Source: Bacteroidota bacterium (GTDB lineage: Bacteria; Bacteroidota; Bacteroidia; Bacteroidales; UBA10428). From it: a stretch of 10,659 nucleotides of DNA. The stretch covers positions 1 through 10,659 of the forward strand of contig JAHEEB010000023.1 in assembly GCA_024640925.1 (NCBI GenBank), given 5' to 3'. Each line of letters opens with the position of its first letter. The first letter of the stretch is position 1. A program made the translations under genes and the position numbers. Of this stretch, positions 1-7,723 are shown in pieces. Under the pieces are notes generated by a model. The model was not told the origin of the DNA and searched no databases. It saw only the letters and a list, made by a program, of their open reading frames with translations.

Positions 1-725
1 CAGGAAAATGGACTTATTATCATGATAATTCCATTGATACGGTTGATTATAAATTAGTGGAATTCTACACCAGTAAAATCAATGATTTATGCAAATCGAC
101 AAATAGTATTAAAGATGATAATTCATATGAAAAACAAAAGATAAAACAAGACCTCATGTATTATCTGGAAGATAATATTCATTTGCCTGCCAGAAACCGG
201 AATTTACAAAAGAATTATTTGAAGACAATTAACTTTATTCTTGATACAGATGGATTGATTAAGTGCCCTGTATTAAGCGATAGCAGTTATATCGATTTGA
301 ACTATGAGGTGCTTAGGGTATTATTTCAGTTTAAAAGTCCAGTTTATTTTGAAAAACCTATTGAGATGTCGGCCCCTTTGGTTGTGAATAAATCACAAGG
401 AAGTGATGATGGCCTTTGGTTTGTAGATGTAAATGCTACCTTTCATAAAGGTGATATTAAAAGTTTTAATACCTGGGCAATAGAACAGGTAGAATATCCG
501 GTAACTGCTTCTGAAGCTGGGATTATGGGCAAAGTTATAGTCCAATTCTCTGTTGACACCTTAGGTCAGGTTTGTGATATTAAAGTTGTGCATAGTGTTC
601 ACCCATCATTAGATTTTGAAGCTTGCAGGGTAGTTCAGTCTTCACCTAAATGGACCCCGGCACTGAAGGATGGTAAACCAGTTAAACAAAACATGATTGT
701 ACCAATTTTTTTTAATTTACAATAA
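1..725 (+). CDS. TonB C-terminal-domain protein, 5'-truncated by the window edge
   Basis: The frame is open from the left edge (first full codon at position 3, GKWTYYHDN...), so the gene begins outside the window; the GTG at 57 is not a convincing start. The last ~82 residues (about 477-722) form a typical TonB_C domain: YP..A...GI.GKV, then VDTLGQV, HPSLD.EA.RVV, SPKW.PA..DGKPV, and a VPIFF ending. An upstream stretch (about 177-386; INFILDTDG..., LNYEVLRVLFQF) looks like a second, degenerate copy of the same fold. The opening GKWTYYHDN resembles repeats of YwqK/MORN-type proteins, which are sometimes joined to TonB_C domains in Bacteroidota. TonB_C domains in classical TonB contact outer-membrane receptors, but many Bacteroidota copies sit on proteins of unknown role. 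No membrane segment is visible in the part present. Same strand as the his operon but separated by the attenuator region, so probably a separate transcript. Domain call is firm, function is not. Confidence 0.8.
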   Translation, partial: GKWTYYHDNSIDTVDYKLVEFYTSKINDLCKSTNSIKDDNSYEKQKIKQDLMYYLEDNIHLPARNRNLQKNYLKTINFILDTDGLIKCPVLSDSSYIDLNYEVLRVLFQFKSPVYFEKPIEMSAPLVVNKSQGSDDGLWFVDVNATFHKGDIKSFNTWAIEQVEYPVTASEAGIMGKVIVQFSVDTLGQVCDIKVVHSVHPSLDFEACRVVQSSPKWTPALKDGKPVKQNMIVPIFFNLQ

Positions 726-747
726 CAAGACAGCATTAAAAAAAAGG

Positions 748-777
748 TTCAAGTTTTAACCGAGGCTTGTAAGTTTC
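748..777 (+). promoter_or_regulatory. Candidate Bacteroidetes-type promoter of the his operon
   Basis: TTC at 748-750 and TAAGTTTC at 770-777 are separated by 19 bp. The known Bacteroidetes primary sigma consensus is TTG, about 19-21 bp, then TAnnTTTG; here each element has one mismatch in its conserved bases. Transcription would start near 782-786, just upstream of the RNA segment (796-803) that pairs downstream and of the leader peptide start at 817. The position fits the attenuator well, but in an AT-rich gap such matches arise easily, so this is a candidate only. Confidence 0.4.
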
Positions 778-816
778 GAAAAAAATCTTTAACATTGCAC
801 CAGAATAAAAACAGAT

Positions 817-864
817 ATGATAGTTTTCAGGATACATAACCACCACCATCATATTGTCAGATAA
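817..864 (+). CDS. hisL: His operon leader peptide (15 aa, five His codons)
   Basis: ATG at 817 opens MIVFRIHNHHHHIVR and stops at TAA 862-864. Five of 15 codons are histidine (835-837 and four in a row at 841-852, as CAC CAC CAT CAT). A cluster like this directly upstream of an intrinsic terminator and hisG is the hallmark of a leader peptide whose translation senses charged His-tRNA. No Shine-Dalgarno is visible; the ATG is preceded by an A-rich stretch, as is common in Bacteroidota. The stop codon lies just before the pairing segment at 867-877, so a terminating ribosome would cover it, while one stalled on His codons would leave it free. The peptide itself is expected to have no function of its own. 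Too short for ordinary gene callers. Confidence 0.85.
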   Translation: MIVFRIHNHHHHIVR

Positions 865-906
865 GCTGGCTGGTGCAGTATGTGTCTAATCCAAAAATAT
901 TAACGG

Positions 907-938
907 AAAGGTTTGCAGAGCTGCAAACCTTTTTTTTT
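907..938 (+). terminator. Intrinsic terminator of the his attenuator
   Basis: A perfect inverted repeat, GGTTTGCAG (910-918) and CTGCAAACC (921-929), extends with AAA (907-909) against TTT (930-932). The usable stem is about 11 bp with a GAGC loop (918-921), followed by an unbroken run of nine T (930-938). The end lies 15 nt before the hisG ATG. It is far downstream of the TonB_C gene stop and immediately follows the His leader peptide, so its role is most likely conditional termination ahead of hisG. Confidence 0.9.
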
Positions 939-953
939 AACTTAATTTTTACC

Positions 954-1811
954 ATGGAAATATTAAAAATAGCAATCCAAAAGTCAGGCAGACTCAGCGA
1001 AAAATCGCTTGAATTAATCCAGGAATGCGATATTAAAATTACGGAAGGAAAACGCAGGTTAATTGGTATTTCGAACGATTATCCTCTTGAATTGCTTTAT
1101 CTGCGCGACGACGATATTCCCCAATATGTAGCCGATGGAGTTGCTGATATTGGTATTGTTGGCGAGAACGAAGTGATGGAAAAAGATAAAAATGTTGTTC
1201 TGGTGAAACGACTGGGATTTGCTAAATGCCGTCTTTCTCTTGCAATACCGCAGGATGTCGATTATCCGGGATTACAATGGTTTAATGGTAAAAAAATAGC
1301 TACTTCGTATCCGAATATATTAAAGAAATTCCTGAAAGAAAAAGGGATTCAGGTTACAATAGAAGAAATAAGCGGATCGGTGGAAATTGCTCCAAGCATT
1401 GGATTGGCAGAGTGCATTTTCGATATTGTTAGCAGTGGTAGTACACTTGTGAGCAACCGGTTAAAGGAAGTTGATGTTGTTACTCAAAGCGAGGCAGTAA
1501 TTATTGCTTCTCCAAAATTATCTCCGGCCAAACAAAAGTTGTTGGATGGCTTACTTTTCAGAATTAAAACCGTTCAGCAGTCAATTGGCAATAAATATAT
1601 CTTATTGAATGCTCCTAATGACAGACTCGAAGATATATTCAACATATTACCTGGTATGAAAAGTCCGACTGTCCTGCCTCTTCACCTCACTGGTTGGAGT
1701 TCTGTCCATTCTGTAGTGAATGAAAAAGATTTTTGGGGAATTATTGATAAACTCAAGGAATGCGGAGCTGAAGGCATACTCGTTATTCCCATAGAAAAAA
1801 TGATTTTATAA
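954..1811 (+). CDS. hisG: ATP phosphoribosyltransferase, long (HisG-L) form
   Basis: Catalyses the first committed step of histidine synthesis: ATP + PRPP to phosphoribosyl-ATP, in the cytoplasm. I choose ATG 954 (285 aa; MEILKIAIQKSGRLSE), because family homology starts there. The frame is also open back to GTG 873, but that extension would be translated through the terminator. The protein shows the N-terminal KSGRL motif (residues 10-14), GVADIGIVGENEV (62-74), and the PRPP-binding region with SGSVEIAPSIGLAE (140-153) and DIVSSGSTL (157-165). Residues ~214-285 match the extra C-terminal ACT-like domain of long HisG, which binds histidine for feedback inhibition, so HisZ is not needed. It is the first structural gene after the attenuator, with 8 nt to the transporter gene that follows. 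Confidence 0.97.
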   Translation: MEILKIAIQKSGRLSEKSLELIQECDIKITEGKRRLIGISNDYPLELLYLRDDDIPQYVADGVADIGIVGENEVMEKDKNVVLVKRLGFAKCRLSLAIPQDVDYPGLQWFNGKKIATSYPNILKKFLKEKGIQVTIEEISGSVEIAPSIGLAECIFDIVSSGSTLVSNRLKEVDVVTQSEAVIIASPKLSPAKQKLLDGLLFRIKTVQQSIGNKYILLNAPNDRLEDIFNILPGMKSPTVLPLHLTGWSSVHSVVNEKDFWGIIDKLKECGAEGILVIPIEKMIL

Positions 1812-1819
1812 TTTTACAG

Positions 1820-2731
1820 ATGAATGAGCGAATTCAAAATAGTTTTCTCTTTATAATACCCACTCTTATATGGGGTTCGACCTGGTATGCAATAAAATTT
1901 CAGTTGGGTAATGTAGATCCATTGATGTCAGTTTCTTATCGATTTTTCTTAGCAGGTGCCATACTCATTATTTTTTGTTTGTTATTTAAACATACTATGC
2001 GGTTCAGCTACAAAATACACCTTTTGTTTGTTTTACAAGGAATTTTATTATTTGGAATGAATTACTGGCTTGTATATTTGGCAGAACAACATTTGACCAG
2101 TGGTTTGATAGCAATAATATTTTCAATGGCAGTAATTACAAATGCTATTTTTGGAGCTGTGTTTATCCGATCTGAAATAACATGGAAGATTGCAATAGGG
2201 GGTATTCTTGCTATTCTTGGCACAGCACTTCTTTTTAAGAGGGAAATAGGCTTGCTATTTAATAAGGGAACTGTATTTTCGGCAATAATAATGAGTTTTG
2301 CTGCACTGGTTCTGGCTTCGCTAGGTAATGTACTTTCAGCATATTCACAAAAAAGAAAGATACCTCTTTTGCCAGCTAATGCTTTTTCTATGATGTATGG
2401 TTCCTTGTCTGTTTTTATTGTTGGACTAATAATAGGTACAAAAATTAATTTTGAATTCAGTTTCTCATATTTGATGTCATTGTCATATCTGGCTGTTTTT
2501 GGTTCTATTGTTGCTTTCTCGTCCTATTTAAAAATAATTGGAAGAATTGGTCCTGCCAAAGGTGCTTACGCTACTGTTATGGTACCAATTGTAGCTATGA
2601 TCGTATCTACCGTGTTTGAATCATATGAGTGGCAGCAAAGTGCTCTTGCAGGATTACCTATACTTATTATTGGAAACTTGGTAGCCATGAATAAAATTAA
2701 ACCTGAAAAATTATTTAAACAATGGAAATAA
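1820..2731 (+). CDS. EamA/DMT-family transporter inside the his operon
   Basis: A 303-residue integral membrane protein with about ten hydrophobic segments (roughly 8-24, 36-56, 67-85, 93-115, 122-138, 151-171, 186-205, 217-236, 248-266, 273-291), i.e. two EamA repeats of five helices. The opening IIPTLIWGSTWYAIK (12-26) and the GPAKGAYATVMVPIVAM stretch (244-260) are typical of drug/metabolite transporter family members. The C-terminus is basic (KIKPEKLFKQWK), suiting a cytoplasmic tail. It starts 8 nt after hisG and overlaps hisD by 10 nt, so it is co-transcribed and probably translationally coupled. EamA proteins include exporters of amino acids and other metabolites. The location suggests a histidine-related or purine-related substrate, but the sequence itself does not reveal it. 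Family call is firm; substrate unknown. Confidence 0.92.
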   Translation: MNERIQNSFLFIIPTLIWGSTWYAIKFQLGNVDPLMSVSYRFFLAGAILIIFCLLFKHTMRFSYKIHLLFVLQGILLFGMNYWLVYLAEQHLTSGLIAIIFSMAVITNAIFGAVFIRSEITWKIAIGGILAILGTALLFKREIGLLFNKGTVFSAIIMSFAALVLASLGNVLSAYSQKRKIPLLPANAFSMMYGSLSVFIVGLIIGTKINFEFSFSYLMSLSYLAVFGSIVAFSSYLKIIGRIGPAKGAYATVMVPIVAMIVSTVFESYEWQQSALAGLPILIIGNLVAMNKIKPEKLFKQWK

Positions 2732-4014
2732 TAAAATACCCCCCAAAAAATGCCTGGAACGAAATTATAAAGCGTCCGGCTTTTGATACGGAAAAGCTTG
2801 ATAATATTGTCAAACCTATACTTGACGATGTTAGGGAGAATGGTGACTCGGCTGTAAGAAGATACACCTTGAAATTTGATAAAACAGAGATCAATGATTT
2901 TCTGGTTTCTAACGAAGAAATTGAAGAAGCATTCTCCCAAGTTTCAGTAAAACTAAAGGAATCAATTGATTTAGCAATTCAAAATATTACCAGGTTTCAT
3001 AAAGAACAACTTCCCAAAGAGGTAAAAGTAGAAACTGTTTCAGGTGTAACATGCTGGCAAAAGCCTGTTCCAATTAGTAAAGTTGGATTATATATTCCGG
3101 GCGGTACAGCGCCGTTGTTTTCAACAATTCTTATGCTTGCTATACCTGCAAAAATAGCTGGTTGTGAGGAGATCGTATTATGTACACCTCCTTCAGCCAA
3201 TGGAAAACTTAATCCAGCCATTGTCTATACAGCAAATAAAGTTGGTATTACAAAAATTTTTAAAGTTGGTGGTGTTCAAGCCATTGCCGCTATGGCATTT
3301 GGCACGGAAAGCATACCGAAAGTGTTTAAAATATTCGGGCCCGGAAACCAGTATGTAATGGCGGCCAAACAGCTGGTAGCTCGCGATTCGGTTGCTATTG
3401 ATATGCCCGCTGGTCCCAGCGAAGTTATGGTTTTGGCCGATTCAGATTCCAATCTGGCATTTGTTGCCAGCGATTTATTATCGCAGGCTGAACATGGGGC
3501 AGATAGCCAGGTTATTCTTGTTTCCACTGATGAATCAATTATAGCAAAGTCCCTAAAAGTGATAGACAGTCAGTTATCTATGCTTCCAAAGCTGGATATA
3601 GCAGCACAATCGCTGAAGCACAGCAAAGCTGTTCTTGTGAGGAATAAGGAAGAGATGATGGAACTGGTTAATGTATATGCTCCTGAACACCTTATCATCT
3701 CTACCACCGATGCCGATAGCCTGGCAACCAGGGTTATTAATGCCGGTTCTGTTTTTATTGGGGAATACACACCCGAGAGCGCCGGAGATTACGCATCAGG
3801 GACCAATCACACATTGCCCACACATGGTTGGGCTACAGCCTATAGTGGAGTCAACCTCGATAGTTTCTTTAAAAAGATAACATTCCAGAAAATTTCAAAG
3901 GAAGGACTGCAAAAAATTGGTCCAGCCATTGAAGAAATGGCTGCCGCAGAAGAATTGGTTGCCCATAAACAGGCAGTTACCTTGAGGTTAAAAAAGATAA
4001 ATACTGGTAATTAA
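2722..4014 (+). CDS. hisD: Histidinol dehydrogenase
   Basis: Performs the last two oxidations, L-histidinol to L-histidinal to L-histidine, with two NAD+. The 430 residues are full length for the family. Visible motifs are IPGGTAPLFST (125-135), GGVQAIAAMAFGT (183-195), FGPGNQYV (205-212), DMPAGPSEV (227-235), SQAEHGADSQ (254-263), YAPEHL (319-324) and ESAGDYASGTNHTLPT (352-367). Expected zinc ligands Q255, H258, D356 and H415 are present, and so is the catalytic pair E322/H323; each sits four positions before its E. coli HisD counterpart. The start overlaps the end of the transporter gene by 10 nt (ATG at 2722, transporter TAA at 2729-2731). hisC follows after 20 nt. Confidence 0.97.
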   Translation: MEIIKYPPKNAWNEIIKRPAFDTEKLDNIVKPILDDVRENGDSAVRRYTLKFDKTEINDFLVSNEEIEEAFSQVSVKLKESIDLAIQNITRFHKEQLPKEVKVETVSGVTCWQKPVPISKVGLYIPGGTAPLFSTILMLAIPAKIAGCEEIVLCTPPSANGKLNPAIVYTANKVGITKIFKVGGVQAIAAMAFGTESIPKVFKIFGPGNQYVMAAKQLVARDSVAIDMPAGPSEVMVLADSDSNLAFVASDLLSQAEHGADSQVILVSTDESIIAKSLKVIDSQLSMLPKLDIAAQSLKHSKAVLVRNKEEMMELVNVYAPEHLIISTTDADSLATRVINAGSVFIGEYTPESAGDYASGTNHTLPTHGWATAYSGVNLDSFFKKITFQKISKEGLQKIGPAIEEMAAAEELVAHKQAVTLRLKKINTGN

Positions 4015-4034
4015 AATGAATAAAACTTAATAAA

Positions 4035-5069
4035 ATGTTTGATTTACAAAAAGTTTTAAGGGATAACATCAAGAATCTGGAACCTTATTCCAGTGCCCGT
4101 GATGAATTTCAGGGAGAAGCATCTGTATTTTTAGATGCGAATGAAAATCCTTTTAATAATACGCTTAACAGGTATCCCGATCCTTTACAGCACGAACTAA
4201 AACTTAAAATAGGCAAACAGAAAAACATACATCCGGAGAATATTTTCCTGGGAAATGGTAGCGATGAACCAATCGATTTATCAATAAGGGCATTTTGTGA
4301 ACCTGGTCACGATAATATTATAAGTATTAAGCCTACTTATGGAATGTATAAGGTGAGCGCCGATATTAACGGTGTAAAATTCAATGAGGTTTTACTTAGC
4401 GATGATTTTAATGTAAATGCCGATGCTGTACTGGAAAAAATAGATAGTAATACGAAACTAATTTTTCTGTGTTCGCCTAATAATCCAACAGGAAATAGCC
4501 TGAACAGGGCTGATATTAGTAAAATAATTTCGGAATTTGACGGTATCGTTATCCTCGACGAAGCATATATTGATTTTTCGAATCAAATAGGTTTTTTGCA
4601 GGAGTTAGAAAATTGTCCGAACCTCATAATCCTTCAAACATTTAGCAAAGCATGGTCGATGGCTGGAATACGTCTGGGGATGGCTTTTGCCTCAAAAGAA
4701 ATTATTGCTGTTTTTAACCGTATTAAATATCCTTACAATGTAAATATTCTCACTCAGCGTGCAGCTTTGAAAGAGTTGGAAAATTCGCAGGAGACCATAG
4801 AAAAAGTAAAAATAATTCTTGCAGAGCGTTCAAATCTAATTAACGAGTTGAATTCTATTTCAATAATTAAGAAGGTTTTTCCTTCCGATGCCAATTTTCT
4901 GCTAGTAAAAGTTAACGATGCACGGCAGATATATAATTATCTGCTTACAAAGGGGATAATTGTACGCGATCGTTCAAAAGTTGCTTTATGTTTGGGATGT
5001 TTAAGAATAACCATTGGTACACCTCAGGAGAATAAGATATTAATAAAAGCATTACAGGAATATAAATAG
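4035..5069 (+). CDS. hisC: Histidinol-phosphate aminotransferase
   Basis: PLP-dependent class I/II aminotransferase converting imidazole acetol phosphate to L-histidinol phosphate with glutamate as donor. The 344 residues are normal for HisC. Visible family motifs are LDANENPF (33-40), LGNGSDEPID (72-81), SPNNPTGN (147-154), ILDEAYIDFS (173-182) and TFSKAWSMAGIRLG (202-215). K205 is the expected PLP Schiff-base lysine, D175 and Y178 are cofactor contacts, and R324 in CLRITIGT is the expected substrate carboxylate-binding arginine. LDANENP is the usual N-terminal HisC signature and separates it from general aspartate aminotransferases. Lies between hisD (20 nt upstream) and hisB (41 nt downstream, the largest gap inside the operon). 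Confidence 0.96.
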   Translation: MFDLQKVLRDNIKNLEPYSSARDEFQGEASVFLDANENPFNNTLNRYPDPLQHELKLKIGKQKNIHPENIFLGNGSDEPIDLSIRAFCEPGHDNIISIKPTYGMYKVSADINGVKFNEVLLSDDFNVNADAVLEKIDSNTKLIFLCSPNNPTGNSLNRADISKIISEFDGIVILDEAYIDFSNQIGFLQELENCPNLIILQTFSKAWSMAGIRLGMAFASKEIIAVFNRIKYPYNVNILTQRAALKELENSQETIEKVKIILAERSNLINELNSISIIKKVFPSDANFLLVKVNDARQIYNYLLTKGIIVRDRSKVALCLGCLRITIGTPQENKILIKALQEYK

Positions 5070-5110
5070 TTTAAACAAGAAGCAGTATTTTCACCAAAAA
5101 TATACCATTC

Positions 5111-6235
5111 ATGCAAAGGGTGCTATTTATTGACAGAGACGGAACGCTTATTAAAGAACCTGAGACTGATTTTCAAGTCGATTCACTAGAAAAACTTGAA
5201 TTTATGCCTGGCGTGTTCAGAGCCTTGTATTCCATCGTTTCCCTGCTCGATTTTGAATTGGTTATTGTCTCAAACCAGGATGGGTTAGGAACAAAATCAT
5301 TTCCCGAAGAAACATACTGGCCTGCTCAGAACAAAATGCTGAGAGCTTTTGAAAACGAAGGTGTTACTTTTTCAAAAATATTCGTCGATCCCACCTTGCC
5401 TGAGCAAAATGCCCCTACCAGGAAACCTGGCATAGCAATGCTCACGGAATACTTAAATGGCAACTACGATTTAAAGAATTCATTTGTAATTGGCGACCGG
5501 ATTACCGACTTAAAATTGGCTTTAAACCTTGGTACCAGGGCAATTCTGTATGGTAATAATGTTAGCAACGAATCAATTCTGAAAGAGGGGTTGAATGAAA
5601 TTTGTGCTCTGAAAACTGATGATTGGATGGAGATTTTTGCCTTTCTGAGAGCAGGAGAAAGAAAAGCCACTGTAGAGAGAAATACTGCTGAAACAAAAAT
5701 TGAAATCAAAATTGATCTTGATGGTACAGGAACCTCCAGGATTTCAACAGGTATTGGTTTTTTCGATCATATGCTGGACCAGATTGCCCGGCATGCTTCA
5801 ATCGATTTGGTGATAAATGTAAAAGGCGATACCCATGTAGATGAACACCACACAATCGAAGATACGGCGTTGGCACTGGGAGAAGCAATCAGAAAAGCGC
5901 TGGGCGATAAACGAGGAATTGAGCGATACGGATACGCCTTACCTATGGACGATTGTATGGCCCAAGTACTAATCGATTTCGGGGGTCGCCCTTGGTTAGT
6001 ATGGAACGCAGAATTTAAACGCGAAAAAGTAGGAGAAATGCCAACCGAAATGTTTCTGCATTTCTTTAAATCGTTTAGCGATGCAGCCGCTTGTAATCTG
6101 AATATTAAAGCCGAAGGTGATAACGAACATCATAAGATTGAAGGAATATTTAAAGCATTGGCAAGAGCCCTTAAAATGGCTAAAAAGCGCAATGTATTTG
6201 AGTATCAACTTCCAAGTACAAAAGGAGTATTATGA
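5111..6235 (+). CDS. hisB: Bifunctional histidinol-phosphatase / imidazoleglycerol-phosphate dehydratase
   Basis: A fusion covering two steps. Residues 1 to ~165 are a HAD-type histidinol-phosphate phosphatase: DRDGT with D8 and D10, VSNQDG (53-58), K105 in TRKPG, and D129 in VIGDRITD. Residues ~183-374 are IGP dehydratase, with the two metal-binding histidine motifs DEHHTIED (244-251) and NEHHKIEG (338-345), plus [12 protein letters not shown] (217-228). The four zinc ligands of the E. coli phosphatase domain (C93, H95, C101, C103) are D93, T95, A101 and T103 here, so the zinc loop is not conserved; from memory, Bacteroides HisB also departs from the E. coli ligand set at this loop. Catalytic residues are intact, so both activities are expected. 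The stop overlaps the purU start (ATGA, 6232-6235). Confidence 0.96.
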   Translation: MQRVLFIDRDGTLIKEPETDFQVDSLEKLEFMPGVFRALYSIVSLLDFELVIVSNQDGLGTKSFPEETYWPAQNKMLRAFENEGVTFSKIFVDPTLPEQNAPTRKPGIAMLTEYLNGNYDLKNSFVIGDRITDLKLALNLGTRAILYGNNVSNESILKEGLNEICALKTDDWMEIFAFLRAGERKATVERNTAETKIEIKIDLDGTGTSRISTGIGFFDHMLDQIARHASIDLVINVKGDTHVDEHHTIEDTALALGEAIRKALGDKRGIERYGYALPMDDCMAQVLIDFGGRPWLVWNAEFKREKVGEMPTEMFLHFFKSFSDAAACNLNIKAEGDNEHHKIEGIFKALARALKMAKKRNVFEYQLPSTKGVL

Positions 6236-7104
6236 AAGGAAACAATAGTAAATCGACAGCAACTCTTCTGATCCACTGTCCTGATCAAAAAGGAATAGTA
6301 GCAAAAGTTACTGAGTTCATTGATAATAACAATGGAAACATTATAGAACTGGATGAACATGTTGATAGGGAAGAAGACGTCTTCTTTATGCGTGTTAATT
6401 GGGAATTGCAAAATTTTTTAATACCTGCTGAAAAAATCGGTGAGTTTTTCGATACCCAGATAGCAGCAAAATATGGAATGATCTGGAATATCTATTTCAG
6501 TGAAAAGAAGCCGCGGATGGCAATATTTGTATCGAAAATGTCTCATTGTCTCTACGATTTGTTATCTCGTGTGCAGTCGGGTGAATGGGATGTTGAAGTA
6601 CCCTTGATAATTAGCAACCATGAGGATCTTCGACCAGTTGCCAGAGGTTTTGGTATTCCCTTCCAGGTATTTCCGATAAATGCTGAAAACAAGAGAGAGC
6701 AAGAAATGAAGGAAATTGAACTGCTGAAAAACCATAATGTTTCATTCATTATTCTTGCCAGGTATATGCAGGTTATTTCAGAAGAATTTATCAATCATTT
6801 TCCAAACCAGATAATAAATATTCATCATTCGTTTTTACCTGCATTTCCGGGCGCTAAGCCTTATCACTCGGCCTATAAACGAGGAGTAAAGATAATTGGG
6901 GCAACCAGTCATTATGTTACAGCCGATTTAGATGAAGGTCCTATAATTGTGCAGGATGTAGTTAATATTTCGCATAAAGACTCCGTCGAAGACCTCATAC
7001 GCAAGGGCCGCGATTTGGAGAAAATTGTTCTCTCGTCGGCTGTATATCAGCATATACAACGAAGAACGCTGGTTTATAATAACCGTACGATCGTATTTAG
7101 TTAG
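6232..7104 (+). CDS. purU: Formyltetrahydrofolate deformylase
   Basis: Hydrolyses 10-formyl-THF to formate and THF, which balances one-carbon pools and can supply formate for purine synthesis. The 290 residues show an N-terminal ACT domain (about 8-85; [19 protein letters not shown]) and a C-terminal formyltransferase-type hydrolase domain (about 94-285). Active-site motifs are [17 protein letters not shown] (195-211), with N196 and H198, and [10 protein letters not shown] (230-239), with D234. The combination of an ACT domain with this hydrolase separates PurU from PurN and Fmt. It overlaps hisB by 4 nt (ATGA), with AAAGGAG at 6221-6227 as a possible ribosome binding site, and precedes hisH by 16 nt, so it is embedded in the operon. 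A link is plausible because HisF releases AICAR, whose recycling by PurH needs 10-formyl-THF. Confidence 0.93.
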   Translation: MKGNNSKSTATLLIHCPDQKGIVAKVTEFIDNNNGNIIELDEHVDREEDVFFMRVNWELQNFLIPAEKIGEFFDTQIAAKYGMIWNIYFSEKKPRMAIFVSKMSHCLYDLLSRVQSGEWDVEVPLIISNHEDLRPVARGFGIPFQVFPINAENKREQEMKEIELLKNHNVSFIILARYMQVISEEFINHFPNQIINIHHSFLPAFPGAKPYHSAYKRGVKIIGATSHYVTADLDEGPIIVQDVVNISHKDSVEDLIRKGRDLEKIVLSSAVYQHIQRRTLVYNNRTIVFS

Positions 7105-7120
7105 TGAAACCAAAGTAGAA

Positions 7121-7723
7121 ATGAAAGTAGTAATTATAAAATATAATGCAGGGAATATTATGTCGGTTGATTATGCTCTGCAACGGTTGGGAATAGAGGC
7201 TGAAGTCACCGGAGAAAAGGAAAAAATACGATCAGCCGATAAGGTTATTTTCCCCGGGGTAGGAGAGGCCAGTACTACCATGCATTACCTGAAAAAGGAA
7301 GGGCTTGATAAGCTAATTGTATCACTCAAACAACCTGTGTTGGGTATCTGTCTTGGTATGCAGCTTATGTGTAAACATTCCGAAGAAGGTAATACTGCTT
7401 GTCTGGGTATATTTGACGAGAACGTAAAATTGTTTGTTCCCAGGCGGGGAGAGGAAAATATAACAAAAGTACCTCATATGGGTTGGAATTCCCTTCATTC
7501 ATACAAATCAAAACTATTTGATGATTTGAATGATGGTGATTATGTTTATTTTGTTCACAGTTTTTATGCTGCCGCAGGTATTGATACCATTGCTGTTTCG
7601 GATTATATACTGCCATTTAGTGCAGCATTGAACAAGAACAATTTCTATGCGACCCAGTTTCACCCCGAAAAGAGCGGTCCGGTTGGGGCTCAAATCCTTA
7701 AAAACTTTATCGAAAAATGTTAA
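7121..7723 (+). CDS. hisH: Imidazole glycerol phosphate synthase, glutaminase subunit
   Basis: Class I glutamine amidotransferase that frees ammonia from glutamine and passes it to HisF. I choose ATG 7121 (200 aa; [12 protein letters not shown]), because the family begins at this beta strand. The frame is open further upstream to 7025, but that part overlaps purU and has no family similarity. The catalytic triad is C77 in GICLGMQL, H181 and E183 in FHPEKSG; the PGVGEAS oxyanion-side motif (45-51) and PHMGWN (118-123) are also present. Family members usually have YGxGN near the N-terminus; here it reads YNAGN (8-12). The end overlaps the hisA start by 7 nt, suggesting coupled translation. Confidence 0.96.
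   Translation: MKVVIIKYNAGNIMSVDYALQRLGIEAEVTGEKEKIRSADKVIFPGVGEASTTMHYLKKEGLDKLIVSLKQPVLGICLGMQLMCKHSEEGNTACLGIFDENVKLFVPRRGEENITKVPHMGWNSLHSYKSKLFDDLNDGDYVYFVHSFYAAAGIDTIAVSDYILPFSAALNKNNFYATQFHPEKSGPVGAQILKNFIEKC

Larger units (their letters stand above)
784..938 (+). promoter_or_regulatory. Histidine operon attenuator (transcribed leader region)
   Basis: This leader carries a His-rich short ORF (817-864) followed by an intrinsic terminator (907-938) just before hisG. Besides the terminator, two mutually exclusive pairings can be read by eye. First, TGCACCAG (796-803) is an exact complement of CTGGTGCA (870-877). Second, the His-codon run CACCACCA (841-848) can pair with TGG/TGGTG (867-869 and 871-875) with C870 bulged. 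A stalled ribosome on the His codons would disrupt the second pairing. A weak antiterminator is possible: GCT and CTG (865-867, 870-872) against CAGAGC (916-921). By analogy with enterobacterial his and trp leaders, scarce His-tRNA would favour read-through and abundant His-tRNA would favour termination. The left boundary is inferred from the candidate promoter; the exact switching fold is not proven. Confidence 0.75.

Noticed and set aside
746..761. GGTT...AACC inverted repeat as a terminator for the TonB_C gene.
   Set aside because: Only a 4-bp stem with an 8-nt loop and no following T-run; it more likely overlaps promoter sequence. No convincing terminator for the upstream gene was found.
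873..953. A GTG-initiated 27-codon N-terminal extension of HisG, in frame from just after the leader stop.
   Set aside because: It runs through the terminator hairpin and T-tract, encodes a low-complexity FFFNLIF stretch, and has no HisG family similarity; homology begins at ATG 954. Reinitiation there to melt the terminator is conceivable but unsupported.
7025..7120. A longer HisH beginning inside purU.
   Set aside because: The extra 32 residues overlap the conserved end of PurU in another frame and do not resemble His[13 protein letters not shown] at 7121 is the natural family start.
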